Shown: positions 36,446 through 46,107 of the stretch, piece by piece
How positions within the stretch are numbered: position 1 is the stretch's first letter
Layout of the letters: every line of letters begins with the position of its first letter
From: Hydractinia symbiolongicarpus
Taxonomy: Eukaryota; Cnidaria; Hydrozoa; Anthoathecata; Hydractiniidae
DNA: 64,000 nt
Assembly (NCBI RefSeq): GCF_029227915.1
Contig: NC_079881.1
Location: 4,836,001 to 4,900,000 of the forward strand
Reading direction: 5' to 3'
Made by a program: the position numbers and the translations under genes
Notes under the pieces: generated by a model
Seen by the model: the letters and a program-made list of their open reading frames with translations, nothing else
Database searches by the model: none
What the model was told of the DNA's origin: nothing

Positions 36446-37475
36446 TATTAAATTCGTTGATTCGTCTCCTCCCCCAAAAAAGGAATGGAATATGGAACGG
36501 GAATAATACTATTTAGCTATATATTCTTTGTTTTTTTAAAAAAATTTCATTCTTGTCTGCGAATGAAAATGATTTCAACTTTTATCTTGGATCAACAATT
36601 TTATGTTATATTCCGGAAATCAGAATTTCCTATCAAATCCGTTTTGTGCTTAAGTCCATCTTACTTAAGCTAGATTTCCACTAGGTGTCAAATTGGAGTT
36701 CTTCATTATCTATATGTCAAGTCAAACGCCTCATGCGCTGATTTAAAATGACCGGCGTTCATTTAAACTTACGTAGAAATATATAATTGATCTCAATAAA
36801 AATGCCTATTACCCGCCTAAAAATTATCAAAAATTCATTTCAAAATTGGCGTCTAACAGGCGTTCTAGTGGCGCGTATTAAGCGTCTAATTCACTCTATT
36901 GTTACCTTTTACGTTCACATTAGGCGCTAAGGGCGCTTAAAAATACACTAACAAATACACTAAAAAATATAACCGCCATAGACTCCTAGTGTAAGCTGAC
37001 CTTTAATACAGAAGAAAGGCTTTTTGTTGCACAAAATCCCACACCATTTTATGTTTAATCCGCTTTTTTTTACAGTTTGACCTTTGACGTGTAAAATTGA
37101 TGACACAGACTCGAAAATTAAAGTTATCAAAGAAAACCAACCGCGATAGTAATCAAAATTGCGCAATGCTGTAGTCGTAGAATATGCAATCACATTCAGA
37201 AGTCAAAAGGCCCTAAACATAGGCCCTATACTTTTCACAAGAAAAAAAGCCAAATCGTGTAAAGAACGCTTAAAGGATTAGCCAATGAGCCTGAATGTGC
37301 TTATCAGCGTTCTTTTTATAAAAACAACATACACCTGCTTTTATACCCGACTGTCAGTCTAACCGTACTGCAAAAGATGAGAATATTACGGTTAACGACA
37401 AGAGAAAAAGTATGACAAAACAAAAGTTGAAGAGTTTACTTTAAAAGACAAGTTTACACAATTATGTCGTTAAAA
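36446..37475. other. Intergenic between the LINE and the small peptide gene
   Basis: Non-coding sequence with several GGCG/CGCC-containing motifs at 36740-36930 of no clear class. The 3' part should hold the 3' untranslated region of the minus-strand peptide gene. Confidence 0.4.
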
Positions 37476-38905
37476 TCACCAGTGTCTGTAATGTTCGTGA
37501 CGGCGGTAGTGCCCTCTACGTCGGGAATCATATCGACGTCTTTGAAACATAATCCAATCACCTAAAAGATCATATTTAAATTAATCTATATTATAGTACC
37601 CGTATACGTCTGTCTGTCTGTCTGTCTGTCACGCAAAATGGTAGCTTAGCTGCGCAAGTAGCGAGACGCACGCAATGCGGTATAAAAAGGACGGCGAACC
37701 CGTGGATTTTCCGCGGGCTAACGACTAGTATTATTGTAAACTTTGACTTAAGCATCGGTATGCTAGTGAATAGTTTTACTTATACTACAAACATAGCTGC
37801 GATTTCCAAGATTTTACTACTAGTATGTCTAAAGTAGAGTAACAGCTAAAATGGTTCGTCGTTATGGTTCCAAAATTGGGGACGAGGTTTATAAAACAAA
37901 TTTGACATAAAATAATACTTAAGCATACAACCTTTTGCTGGTAGCTCACTAGTATTAAATTCATCTTCAGATGGCTCGTCTCCTATTTCGTCATCAATTT
38001 CTTCATCATAAAATCTAGATGTTGCTATAATAAATAAATTAAACAGACTCTTGTAAAGACTCGTTTTCATCCAACGGAGAAGTTTTGTATAGTTCTTAAC
38101 CCAGCCTAAAGGAGCCAAGGTTTATGGATTTTTTTTCTCTGCTAGATATTTTCTATTCTGTGATTTTTCTGAACAGTCTTTACTTCCTCTCCGTTACAAA
38201 AATAGTTTTACTTAGGAACGAAATAATATTAATTTTCAGAATCTAATCGGTTGGTAAAGGTTTATGCTTTTTTAATCCGAAGTTAAAGTTGAAATTATTT
38301 GAGCCGTTTGGGTGGAGAGGGGGCAGGAAATTGTAAAAATTTAATTAGACAGAATAATCAATCAAATTGCGGAGCCATATTTTTTCGTTATAAAATGTTG
38401 ATTATTCCAACCTCGCCCACAGGCTCTTGTAACCCTGAGCCATTATTCCGAAGAATATTCATCAAAAAAGCCCTGGGAACGATGTTGCGATTATTTGGTG
38501 ACTTGATAGTTAAGTTATGTTGAAGAAGCTTCAAGACAGAATGTTGACAATAAATCTGGGTATTTTAACAGTAAAACTTCACATTGTTGTATGAAATATT
38601 TTTATCGGTTAATGTAAAGGAGATATACAATCATTTCCAGTGCTTCTTGAAATTTGTTTTTGTGCTTGTTTACATTTTAAGCTACCATTTTTCTTGACGA
38701 CGGGCAATACCGCTCCATATTGGCCCGTCGTCAAAAGCGCTAAGTCAATCAGAATGCTCGAAAACCCGTATTTCCCGCTTGCAAAATCCAGACGGTTAGC
38801 AAACTAAAAATAAGAATGAACGTCTGAAACGCAACCCTGAATTTACTTACCAGCACAATGGTAAATGAAATGCGCTATTAGGAATCCAAGTAAAATTGAC
38901 TTCAT
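37476..38905 (-). CDS. Small secreted precursor, acidic spacer plus cationic Arg/His/Tyr tail; antimicrobial-peptide-like
   Basis: Three coding exons on the minus strand: 38905-38851, 38024-37932 and 37561-37476 (TGA). Both introns are phase 1, giving 77 residues. Exon 1 is a signal peptide, MKSILLGFLIAHFIYHCA. Exon 2 is strongly acidic (FYDEEIDDEIGDEPSEDEF, ending SELPAK). Exon 3 is strongly basic (DWIMFQRRRYDSRRRGHYRR, then HEHYRHW and stop). Signal, anionic pro-part and cationic C-terminal peptide is the layout of Hydra arminins and similar host-defence peptides; the sequence itself I do not recognise. A donor 3 bases later (37929) would add one Cys. A longer open frame in exon 3 (CFKDVDMIPDVEG) was rejected because phase excludes it. 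An acceptor-like TTTTTAG just before the ATG suggests a 5' untranslated exon. A neuropeptide precursor is the alternative. Confidence 0.65.
37591..37728 (+). repeat. Helitron/Helentron-like short element, copy 1
   Basis: Starts TTATAGTACCCGTATACG, then (GTCT)n, then CACGCAAAATGGTAGC, and ends with a hairpin (CCCGTGGA/TCCGCGGG), a spacer CTAACGA and the end CTAG before T. It lies in intron 2 of the peptide gene. Other copies are at 44266-44357, 44361-44483 and 56791-56896. Confidence 0.65.
38409..38486. repeat. Small MITE-like repeat with imperfect inverted ends
   Basis: About 78 bp flanked by CCAACCTCGCCCACAGGCTC and AGCCCTGGGAACGATGTTG, which form imperfect inverted repeats. Located in intron 1 of the peptide gene. 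No transposase; class unknown. Confidence 0.4.
38694..38734. repeat. Strong hairpin in intron 1 of the peptide gene
   Basis: TTGACGACGGGC at 38694-38705 is exactly complementary to GCCCGTCGTCAA at 38723-38734, and the stem extends inward with AATA/TATT around one unpaired base. GC-rich against its AT-rich surroundings. Confidence 0.6.
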
Positions 38906-39198
38906 CTAAAAACAAAAAATAAAATGTTTTTATACTATACATTTAACTCTTTTTAATAAAAATTTAAAAATATATGTTACCTCGTGAGTGTAAAAATTCT
39001 AAGTTCTAATATTCTGTCTTGTTATCTTACCCTAAACTTTGATGGTTGTACCTCCCCGGTGTTCAGGTGTCAACTAAAAGAAACAATTTTCTAGCTTCTT
39101 TTTGTGAATGAAGTACATCTTGATAAACAGTTTTTGAATTGAAAATAAAAGTAAAAGTGACAGCATTCATGTAAATTACTATCACATTTATTCTTTCC

Positions 39199-39578
39199 CT
39201 AATAACCGAAACACACACGTAAAATTGACAAGACTGCCATTACAGCAAATCTAGCGAATAGTATGTGTGACCAATTCCTAATGCCGCTTGTATTTTTTTG
39301 ATCTCTTAAATTGCAATAAATACTTTCAAAAAGAGGTTTCGGTTTAATTTTTGAACGGTTGCCATTCACACTGAATTCTTTGAGGCAATAAACTGTTGAG
39401 AAAAGCATGTACTCATTTATAAAAGCAACAAGATGCATAATCATCTTATCTGATGAATATGATGAAGCGAAAACTTGTCCTGGACACGAGGTTGGGCCAT
39501 TACCGCAAACTATACAAAATCCAACACGGTTCACATTATACGCTTTTTCTTTATATTTTTGAGCCTTAGCTTCCTAGT
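39199..39578 (-). CDS. Unrecognised open frame, possible exon
   Basis: An open frame on the minus strand can begin after an AG at about 39579 (AYNVNRVGFCIVCGNGPTSC onward) and runs to a stop at 39199. It has several Cys near its N-terminus and two hydrophobic stretches (MIMHLVAFINEYMLFSTVYC and FARFAVMAVLSILRVCFGY). There is no convincing start codon or partner exon, and no family is recognised. It could be an exon of an undetected gene or chance. The rest of 38906-40362 shows nothing else. Confidence 0.2.
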
Positions 39579-40362
39579 TTTTCTAGACTAAAGTGGTGCC
39601 ACGGTCGCCGCCATGACAGGTGGTAAAGATTCTCTGATTTATAAATTACTAACTTTTGTGTGACGTCAGCCTGTGGTTATTGGTAGCAGAATAACAGCTG
39701 AATGAAACTTTTGAAATTAATAAAGTGTCCATTTTGCTTAATCGACTTTCGATTTTCGATTTGACAATAAATTAAAGCAGAGAAAACAAAAGTGTTGGAG
39801 TAATTTGCCATATATCCAGCATATATTAAATTAAAACAATTAAAATATTAAAAATTTCTTCGGTATCCACGGTCAAATGTGGTTGCCTTTTTTGTGTATA
39901 TTTTTTAGAATCTATTCATTTTTAGTTGTCCATATTTGTCTGTTCTCCTTGCACGTCAACTTCATCGTAATTTGCTTGTGAAGGTACAAAAACCAGAAAA
40001 AAAACCAGGCCTTGTCCAAGAGCGTAACACATGTATATAACCCTAAAACCCACATTGCATTACGGTTTACCCTTTGAAAAGAAACTGCGTGTCGAATTAT
40101 CAAAGTTCGTCGTAAAATGCGCTTAATGTTTTTGTATTCATTCCACCATGATTCCACAAAATTTGTAACCAAGACAAAAATACTAATGAGTTTATGTTTT
40201 TGTTTCGAAAATGAATAAGTTGGTTTATCTATCTATTTGTTTGTTCTGAATCATTTATTAGGATACAGCTGCTTGCAAAGAAAAAAAATATATATTTCAA
40301 AGATTCAGGAATTTTCAGAAGATTGAATTTTGTTCTTGTAAATTTAACTTTTCGACAATAAA

Positions 40363-41274
40363 ATGGCAAACAACAACACGTCAGTCATTATTTGTAAAAA
40401 CATTGGAGTTGAAATTGAAGTTGTCACATCTCTTCAAAGCATATTTGCAGTAGCACATTTTCTAACCAGTATTTTAACCGTTTTCCTCAATGCAATATAT
40501 TTAACAGCAATGTACAAATTCCCATCAGATTTAATTGTATCCGATCTCCACTACATCTCGCTAGCTATTGCTGACCTTTTAACGGGAGGAATTTCCCTTC
40601 CAGGAATTGGTATTTTCTGGTTGTTGCACCTTACCTCATCAACAAATTGTCATTTATATATTTGCATCGTCTTCACAGTACATTTTCTTACTACCATTTC
40701 ATGCTTTACAATTGCTTTGATCACATTGGATTTATACGTATCCATTTTACACCCGTTTATATACGAAAAGTACTTAACTAAAAAAAGGGCATGCTGGCTA
40801 AACATTGGGATTTGGTTTTTCGCGTTGGTGGGTCCCTCCATCAACGTTATGTCGTCAGGAGATTGGCGTATGTCGGAAGCCATTGCTGGAGTCGTTCTCC
40901 TCGGATGTTTATTCCTTCTATTATTCCTGCATCTTAAAATCAACAGTGAAGTTAAAAGAATAAGAAAGAGAATACGAAATAATAATAAAGAAGACAGTGA
41001 CAATTATAAAAATAAAAGAAAAGCACTACTTGTGAGCGTGTTGGTATTGTCGCTGTTCAGCTTATCCTACCTACCTATGGCTGTATGTACACTCTACATA
41101 GGGATTGTGGGAACGTCAACATATTTTGTCACTTATTTTTATTTCTCGTCTTTCTTAATTTTACAAACCAATCCTTTGTTCGATCCCTTTATTTATTATT
41201 TTCGTTTAACAAGGATCAGATCAAAGGTTCGGAAACTTTTTAGAAGAAAGTTAATTCCTAGTCTCGAAAGATGA
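40363..41274 (+). CDS. Class A (rhodopsin-like) G-protein-coupled receptor, intronless
   Basis: A single exon of 303 residues with seven hydrophobic segments. Class A marks: N43 in TM1, LAIADLLTGG (67-76) in TM2, DLYVSILHP (123-131, the DRY position with DLY), a basic third intracellular loop (KINSEVKRIRKRIRNNNKED) and NPLFDPFIYY (270-279, the NPxxY region). TM6 reads LFSLSYLPMA without the usual CWxP tryptophan. C96 lies near the top of TM3, but the second extracellular loop has no Cys, so the standard disulfide is missing. N-glycosylation NNT/NTS sites sit at the N-terminus. The ligand cannot be predicted. Large families of intronless class A receptors of this kind are common in cnidarians. 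Confidence 0.88.
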   Translation: MANNNTSVIICKNIGVEIEVVTSLQSIFAVAHFLTSILTVFLNAIYLTAMYKFPSDLIVSDLHYISLAIADLLTGGISLPGIGIFWLLHLTSSTNCHLYICIVFTVHFLTTISCFTIALITLDLYVSILHPFIYEKYLTKKRACWLNIGIWFFALVGPSINVMSSGDWRMSEAIAGVVLLGCLFLLLFLHLKINSEVKRIRKRIRNNNKEDSDNYKNKRKALLVSVLVLSLFSLSYLPMAVCTLYIGIVGTSTYFVTYFYFSSFLILQTNPLFDPFIYYFRLTRIRSKVRKLFRRKLIPSLER

Positions 41275-41439
41275 AAAAATAGAAAAATCTTCACAAGACA
41301 GTAAAGTATGGAACCGAATCATATTGAAAGGAAGTTGAAATGTGTGATATGTACATTCAGGCAAAGTTTTATTCAAGAATAAAAATGTTAGAACACTGTA
41401 TATGTTTGTTTTCCCTTGTCCTGAATACTGCATATTTAA

Positions 41440-41680
41440 AAGTAAGTGACGAGTTTGACGCCCTCGGAGATTCCAACCTAACGGCTGACTCCTCCCCTCC
41501 GACTGCAACTATGTCACATTAATACATTAATAACTTGTTTAACTGTAACACAAGCCAAATGGCGATCAGTAAATGGCCCCAACTAGGCTTACCACTGTAT
41601 TTAAAGTGCGCCAGATTGGGGACTCGAACCTGAAACCCTTTGATTACAAGGCGAACGCGCTACCATTGCACATTTTAACC
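41440..41680 (-). repeat. tRNA-derived SINE, family A, copy 1
   Basis: Read on the minus strand the head is GTGCAATGGTAGCGCGTTCG (A box), an anticodon-like loop CTTGTAATC (Thr TGT type) and GGTTTCAGGTTCGAGTCCCC (B box). The acceptor stem does not pair, so it is not a working tRNA. The body matches a second copy at 50694-50911, and both end at AAGTAAGTRACG. Confidence 0.75.
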
Positions 41681-41983
41681 AACTATTACATGGAGACTTG
41701 TTAGGTGTTAGCCCATATAGAGTCATTCCATCGCACTTATACCAAGTAAATTTTCTGATTGATAAGCATAAATTAACAAATTACTAATTCCCCTGTTTTT
41801 GAAATGATGATATTTCGCACCGAAAGAGAACGCAACTTCGGATCCAGTTCAAAAGTTAAAATTTCTCTGGAGAGAAAAAATCTCACTGATAGACCTAAGT
41901 ATAACTTGTTCAACTTTCAGAAGTATTACATTTTTGTTAATCTCCTTGCTAAGCATTATTTTTCTTACAAGCCTCTGGAAAAT

Positions 41984-42070
41984 TCCACGGGTTCACCTGT
42001 CGCTGATATTCCTGCCCTTATATTACCATCCATCGCACTTTTTCTAGACACGTCCGTTTCGTGCACTTCT
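41984..42070 (-). repeat. Possible degenerate Helitron-like end
   Basis: GGAAAATTCCACGGGTTCAC resembles the complement of the 3' hairpin region of the 37591-37728 element, then diverges. The open frame 41804-42103 over it is not coding-like. The surrounding 41690-42689 holds no gene. Confidence 0.3.
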
Positions 42071-42689
42071 AACACAAAGGAGCGATCCGGCTACCATTTT
42101 TGACACACAAACGACGGTTATTACGAATGCAGATTCTTGTAAAACTCTTTATTTCATATTGCTAAATTTCTTCTTCTTTTAGTGATGACGCCTCTTTGCA
42201 AATGGTCCGATAAAGGAGCAAGGGAATTTTCAAAGATGTTTTTTTATTGTGTCGTGAACTGTCTTAAAAGATCACAAAATTGTTCTGGAAAGTGAAAGAC
42301 ATGCTTCAACCATTAAAAATGTAACCCCCCGCATTAGGAGGAATATTTTCTTACCAAACAACCATTGAAACTCTGCTGCTTTGGAAGCGAACAATTTATC
42401 ACTGGACCACCATTGGACCTGTGACCTACCACTTTGGACGAGAACATTTTATCACTGGATCAACATTGAACATTAGCACCCGGTATAAAATGCTTAATTG
42501 AAAATAACTACTTCAAGTGTGCATCTGACAGGGTAAGAATTACGTTGTTCTTATGTCTTTGTTATCAACTACAGTGCGCATTGCTGCTAGACATCTGGTA
42601 AAAGTGCGGGTAAAATTATCGTCCTGACAGAGCGATGGGGCGGTGTGATTAAAGACGGAAAAAAACTACGGTTATTACGTCAGCAAGAG

Positions 42690-44040
42690 CAAATCATGGA
42701 TGATTTGTAAAATTGAAGCGATTGAACTTAAAGCCAGAAAATTTTTTAGAGATTCGTCACTACAACGACATCTTGGAGCTTCAATTGAAAGCAAAGAGTT
42801 TCGTGATGAATATGCAAATAATAAAACTAGTCAATGGTGTGAAGAAATAAAAAAACTTTCAACAATAGCGTTGACAGAACCGCAAGCAGCCTTTGCAGCT
42901 TTCACACATGGCGAGTTAAAAAAATTTTACATATTTCATGCGTGCAATACCTGGTATGGAAGAATATTTAGTACCTCTAGATACGATCATATCCGACATG
43001 TTTTTACCATCTGTTTTAAGCAACACCTTTTCGGAAAGTAAAAGAGCTCTTTATAAAAGATCGATAAAAACTGGCGGCCTTGGAATACCAATACTAACAG
43101 AAATTCCCGCCATGGGTTATGAGTCATCAAAAGTCATCACTGCTCCACTAGTTGCTGCCAGCATTGTTTAGTCTGATTCCCTTCCGAATAAAGATAAAAC
43201 AAAACAAGTTAAAGCTTGTCGCGTAAATGCTATCAGGGAAGCTCGAGATGTTAATTAACAATCAGCTGAATAGGAGTGAGATACGGGCAATGGAACAGAA
43301 TAGTGAAAAAGGTGCCTCGAGCTGGCTTAACGTTTTACCAGTAAAAGGAAAAGGTTTCGATGTTACAAAGGAAGAGTTTCAAGATGCACATGCGCTGAGA
43401 TACAATCATTCTGTAAAAAATCTTCCATCAAAATGGGCGTGCGGAGATGATTTCAATGCCACCCATGCCGTGTGCTGTAAAAAAGGTGGTTTTGTGACTA
43501 TGCGTCATAAAATCGTACGTGATTTCGAAGCAAATTTGTTGCAAGAAGTTTGTGATGATGTGGAAGTTCAGGCAAAGCTTTCACCGGTCAACAACGATGA
43601 AGCAAGGCTTGATGTAAGAGCCAGGGTATTTGGCGTCCAGGACAATTAGCTTACTATGATGTACGTTTAACCAATCTAAATGCCCCATCGCAAATTGAAA
43701 CGTCAATTAGTAAGATATATAAGAAGCATGAAGCTGAAAAGAAACGTAAATACAATCAGCGTGTATTAGATAACGAACATGGCACATTCACCCCCCTTGT
43801 CTTTTCCATAAACGGGGAAATAAGCAAAGAATGTTCTGCACTTCACAAATTTCATGCAGAAAAAATTTCACTGAAATCCGGCGAACAATACGATAAAATA
43901 ATGACTTGAATGAGATGTAAACTCTCCTTCGTAATTATATAATCTGCTTGGCTTTGCCTTAGAGGTTTCAGATCCTTGAATACCAAGTTGCACACAGAGG
44001 TGGTTAATAATTTTTATCTTGCCTGTGTAGATGCCAGAAT
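42690..44040 (+). pseudogene. Retrotransposon pol C-terminal remnant with zinc motif and endonuclease-like region
   Basis: Several frames carry consecutive pieces: SKRALYKRSIKTGGLGIPIL, then KGASSWLNVLPVKGKGFDVT, EFQDAHALRYNHSVKNLPSK, then WACGDDFNATHAVCCKKGGF with VTMRHKIVRDFEANLL, then (after a frame change) LAYYDVRLTNLNAPSQ and NEHGTFTPLVFSINGE. The Cys/His pattern followed by an R-x-D...YYDV block looks like the zinc knuckle and PD-(D/E)xK-like endonuclease that end some non-LTR retrotransposon proteins. Multiple stops and shifts mark it as dead. Exact clade not determined. Confidence 0.6.
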
Positions 44041-44265
44041 ATGAAATTTTTATTTTATATAGTCACGAGTGCGCACTTCTCCTCTTCTATTCAGTCAAAC
44101 ACTTGCGTGGCTCATACTCATCATACTGTCCTTTCTTTATTAATTTTCATGTTATTTATCCTTAGTTTATTTATATTTTAATTAAATTGTAATTATATTT
44201 TAATGAATAAATATATTTACTTCTTCTTTCTATATAAGGTTACAAACTAATTTCTTTAATGCTAG

Positions 44266-44357
44266 CTGTCGTCTGTCTGTTTGTGCGTCTGTTTTCTTTT
44301 TTTACGGAAACACGAAATGCGATATATAAAGGAGGGGCTGCCCCGTGGATTAAGTCT
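44266..44357 (+). repeat. Helitron/Helentron-like short element, degraded copy 2
   Basis: Contains CGTCTGTCTGT, ACGAAATGCGATATATAAAG and CCCCGTGGATT in the same order as the other copies, but the 3' hairpin is lost. It lies directly upstream of copy 3. Confidence 0.5.
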
Positions 44358-44360
44358 ACA

Positions 44361-44483
44361 TTATAAAACCCGTATACGTCTGTCTGTCTGTCGCGCAAAA
44401 TGGTACCGTAAGTAGCAAGATGCACGCAATGCTGTATAAAAAGGCCGGGCGACCCGTGGAGTGTTCCACGGACCACCGACTAG
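44361..44483 (+). repeat. Helitron/Helentron-like short element, copy 3
   Basis: TTATAAAACCCGTATACG, (GTCT)n, CGCAAAATGGTA, GTATAAAAAGG, hairpin CCGTGGA/TCCACGG, then ACCACCGACTAG before T. Same layout as copy 1 with independent changes in the hairpin loop. Confidence 0.65.
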
Positions 44484-45272
44484 TGTACTGCATGCAGTGT
44501 ACAGCATGATAGCAAGTTGTAATAACGACTATTTATTTATAGTGTAATGGGTGTTTCTATTTATATCAATTCTATTCAATTGTATAGTTTAGTGGAATTC
44601 ACTACTTTATAGATTTTGCAAAATTTTATAAATACTTTTTTTAACTTTACAAGAGGTCATATTTTTGTTTAGGTTGTCCCATTTTTTCTGCTTGTTTATT
44701 GCCACTTTTTTCTTTACATATTTTGGCAAGACGACATTTTTTTATACACTGACGTGTCGGGTATTCAACCTATCTATTCTTTGTAAATCTATAAGAGAAT
44801 CTGGAGGAGATTTGTGGGGAAGGCAGGGTTAAATACCATGGTTAACAGCAATCATGATGATAAGGACAGCATGGCGTTTGATATTCACAAAAAGGGTATA
44901 TATACTTTAATTTTCTTATCGTCAATTTTAATTTAGCGATTTGTTTACTTCGATTTAATTCATTCGTCATAAGTGTATTTTCTCACAGGCAAAGAAAGAG
45001 TTTGCTGTACCACACATGTTGATATTATGCTGTAGCACGCTTGCGCAGAGCAAAACGAACCAATCAGCTGGAAAGAGCTTTAATGCGCTTTATACTGAAT
45101 GTAATTTTGTTTTGTATCCAAAACTCCTTTAGACTTATCATATCCTGATGGGACGGCTTACTCAATTAATCGATCAAACAATTAATCGAATTTATCTCAT
45201 TAATCACTTCAACTCGTCAAACAGCGTTCTGTAGTGAAGCACTGCCCATTTTATCCTGCTAACAGTGTCATC

Positions 45273-45861
45273 ATGAAACTTGTCATTATTTTTTTGGCTT
45301 TTTATATTTTGCAAATACGAGGTATGTTCTTATCTGATGTGCTTTTAACATTTTTTTAACAAACGCAATCTGAGTATGCTGATACGGATTGCGCTATATA
45401 TTTTATATGATACTAGGGAGAACGACAGTTTTGTTTAAAGAAAAAAATAAAGCGAATCCTTCTTTCCCACTTCTTCAACATCTCTCCCGTAAAACTGTCT
45501 AATTTTGAATCTCTGTTCCGCCTTAGAGACGAAACGTTGTTATCGCAAACGCATGTTTGGTTGCGTTGAAATAAAAACTGAGAAAACTGATTTTGATAGA
45601 AAAACTAAAGACAAAATGAGAAGTAAGACAAATCTCAACCTTATAGGTACGAAGGGTTCAAATGTTTGATTCATAAGTGTGCATAATTTTATTCGTTCGT
45701 TCGTTCGTTCGTTCGTTCGTTCGTTCGTTCGTTCGTTCGTTCGTTCGTTCGTTCGTTCGTTCGTTCGTTCGTTCGTTCGTTCGTTCGTTCGTTCGTTCGT
45801 TCGTTCGTTCGTTCGTTCGTTCGTTCGTTCGTTCGTTCGTTCGTTCGTTCGTTCGTTCGTT

Positions 45862-45892
<31 letters not shown>

Positions 45893-46012
45893 TCGTTCGT
45901 TCGTTCGTTCGTTCGTTCGTTTGTTCTACTTTACCTTTTAGCTCTCAAGAAGATGAACAAGTTTTTTACTTTATACCTGGAACAAAAAATTTTGACGAAA
46001 AAGATACATTGA
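45273..46012 (+). CDS. Candidate small secreted cationic peptide
   Basis: A three-exon model: 45273-45321, 45527-45646 and 45942-46012 (TGA). Exon 1 codes for a signal peptide, MKLVIIFLAFYILQIR, ending in phase 1 at GTATGT. Exon 2 (acceptor CCTTAG) begins ETKRCYRKRMFGCVEIKTEK, with two Cys that could close a basic loop, and ends in phase 1. Exon 3 in the matching phase reads LKKMNKFFTLYLEQKILTKK, then IH and stop. The product is about 79 residues and strongly basic. All introns are phase 1, as in the other peptide gene. If exon 2 is not spliced it stops shortly after (GTKGSNV). A different frame of exon 3 (EDEQVFYFIPGTKNFDEKDT onward, open to 46107) would need a phase-2 donor that I cannot find. 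No family recognised. Confidence 0.45.
45692..45922 (+). repeat. (TTCG)n microsatellite, about 58 units
   Basis: A nearly perfect TTCG array with one change (TCGCTCG) near 45861. It lies in the last intron of the candidate peptide gene. It is open in several frames, giving artificial FVRS-type repeats. Confidence 0.95.
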
Positions 46013-46107
46013 TATACCGAGACATCATTAACACGACACTGACGTTTTATCACACACCGCCACAAATATATCTGGACCAGCTAGCTAAATATAGTCAGGA
46101 CCAGTAA

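Noticed and set aside
37476-37561. Alternative frame CFKDVDMIPDVEG in the last exon of the peptide gene
   Set aside because: It would need phase 0 at the acceptor, but exon 2 ends in phase 1 and exon 1 also leaves phase 1.
41600-41680. tRNA-Thr gene on the minus strand
   Set aside because: The A and B boxes are present but the acceptor stem does not pair and the sequence continues into a repeat shared with 50694-50911, so it is a SINE.
45677-46107. Open frames encoding long FVRS/SFVR repeats
   Set aside because: They come from the (TTCG)n microsatellite, which has no stops in any forward frame. They are not a repeat protein.
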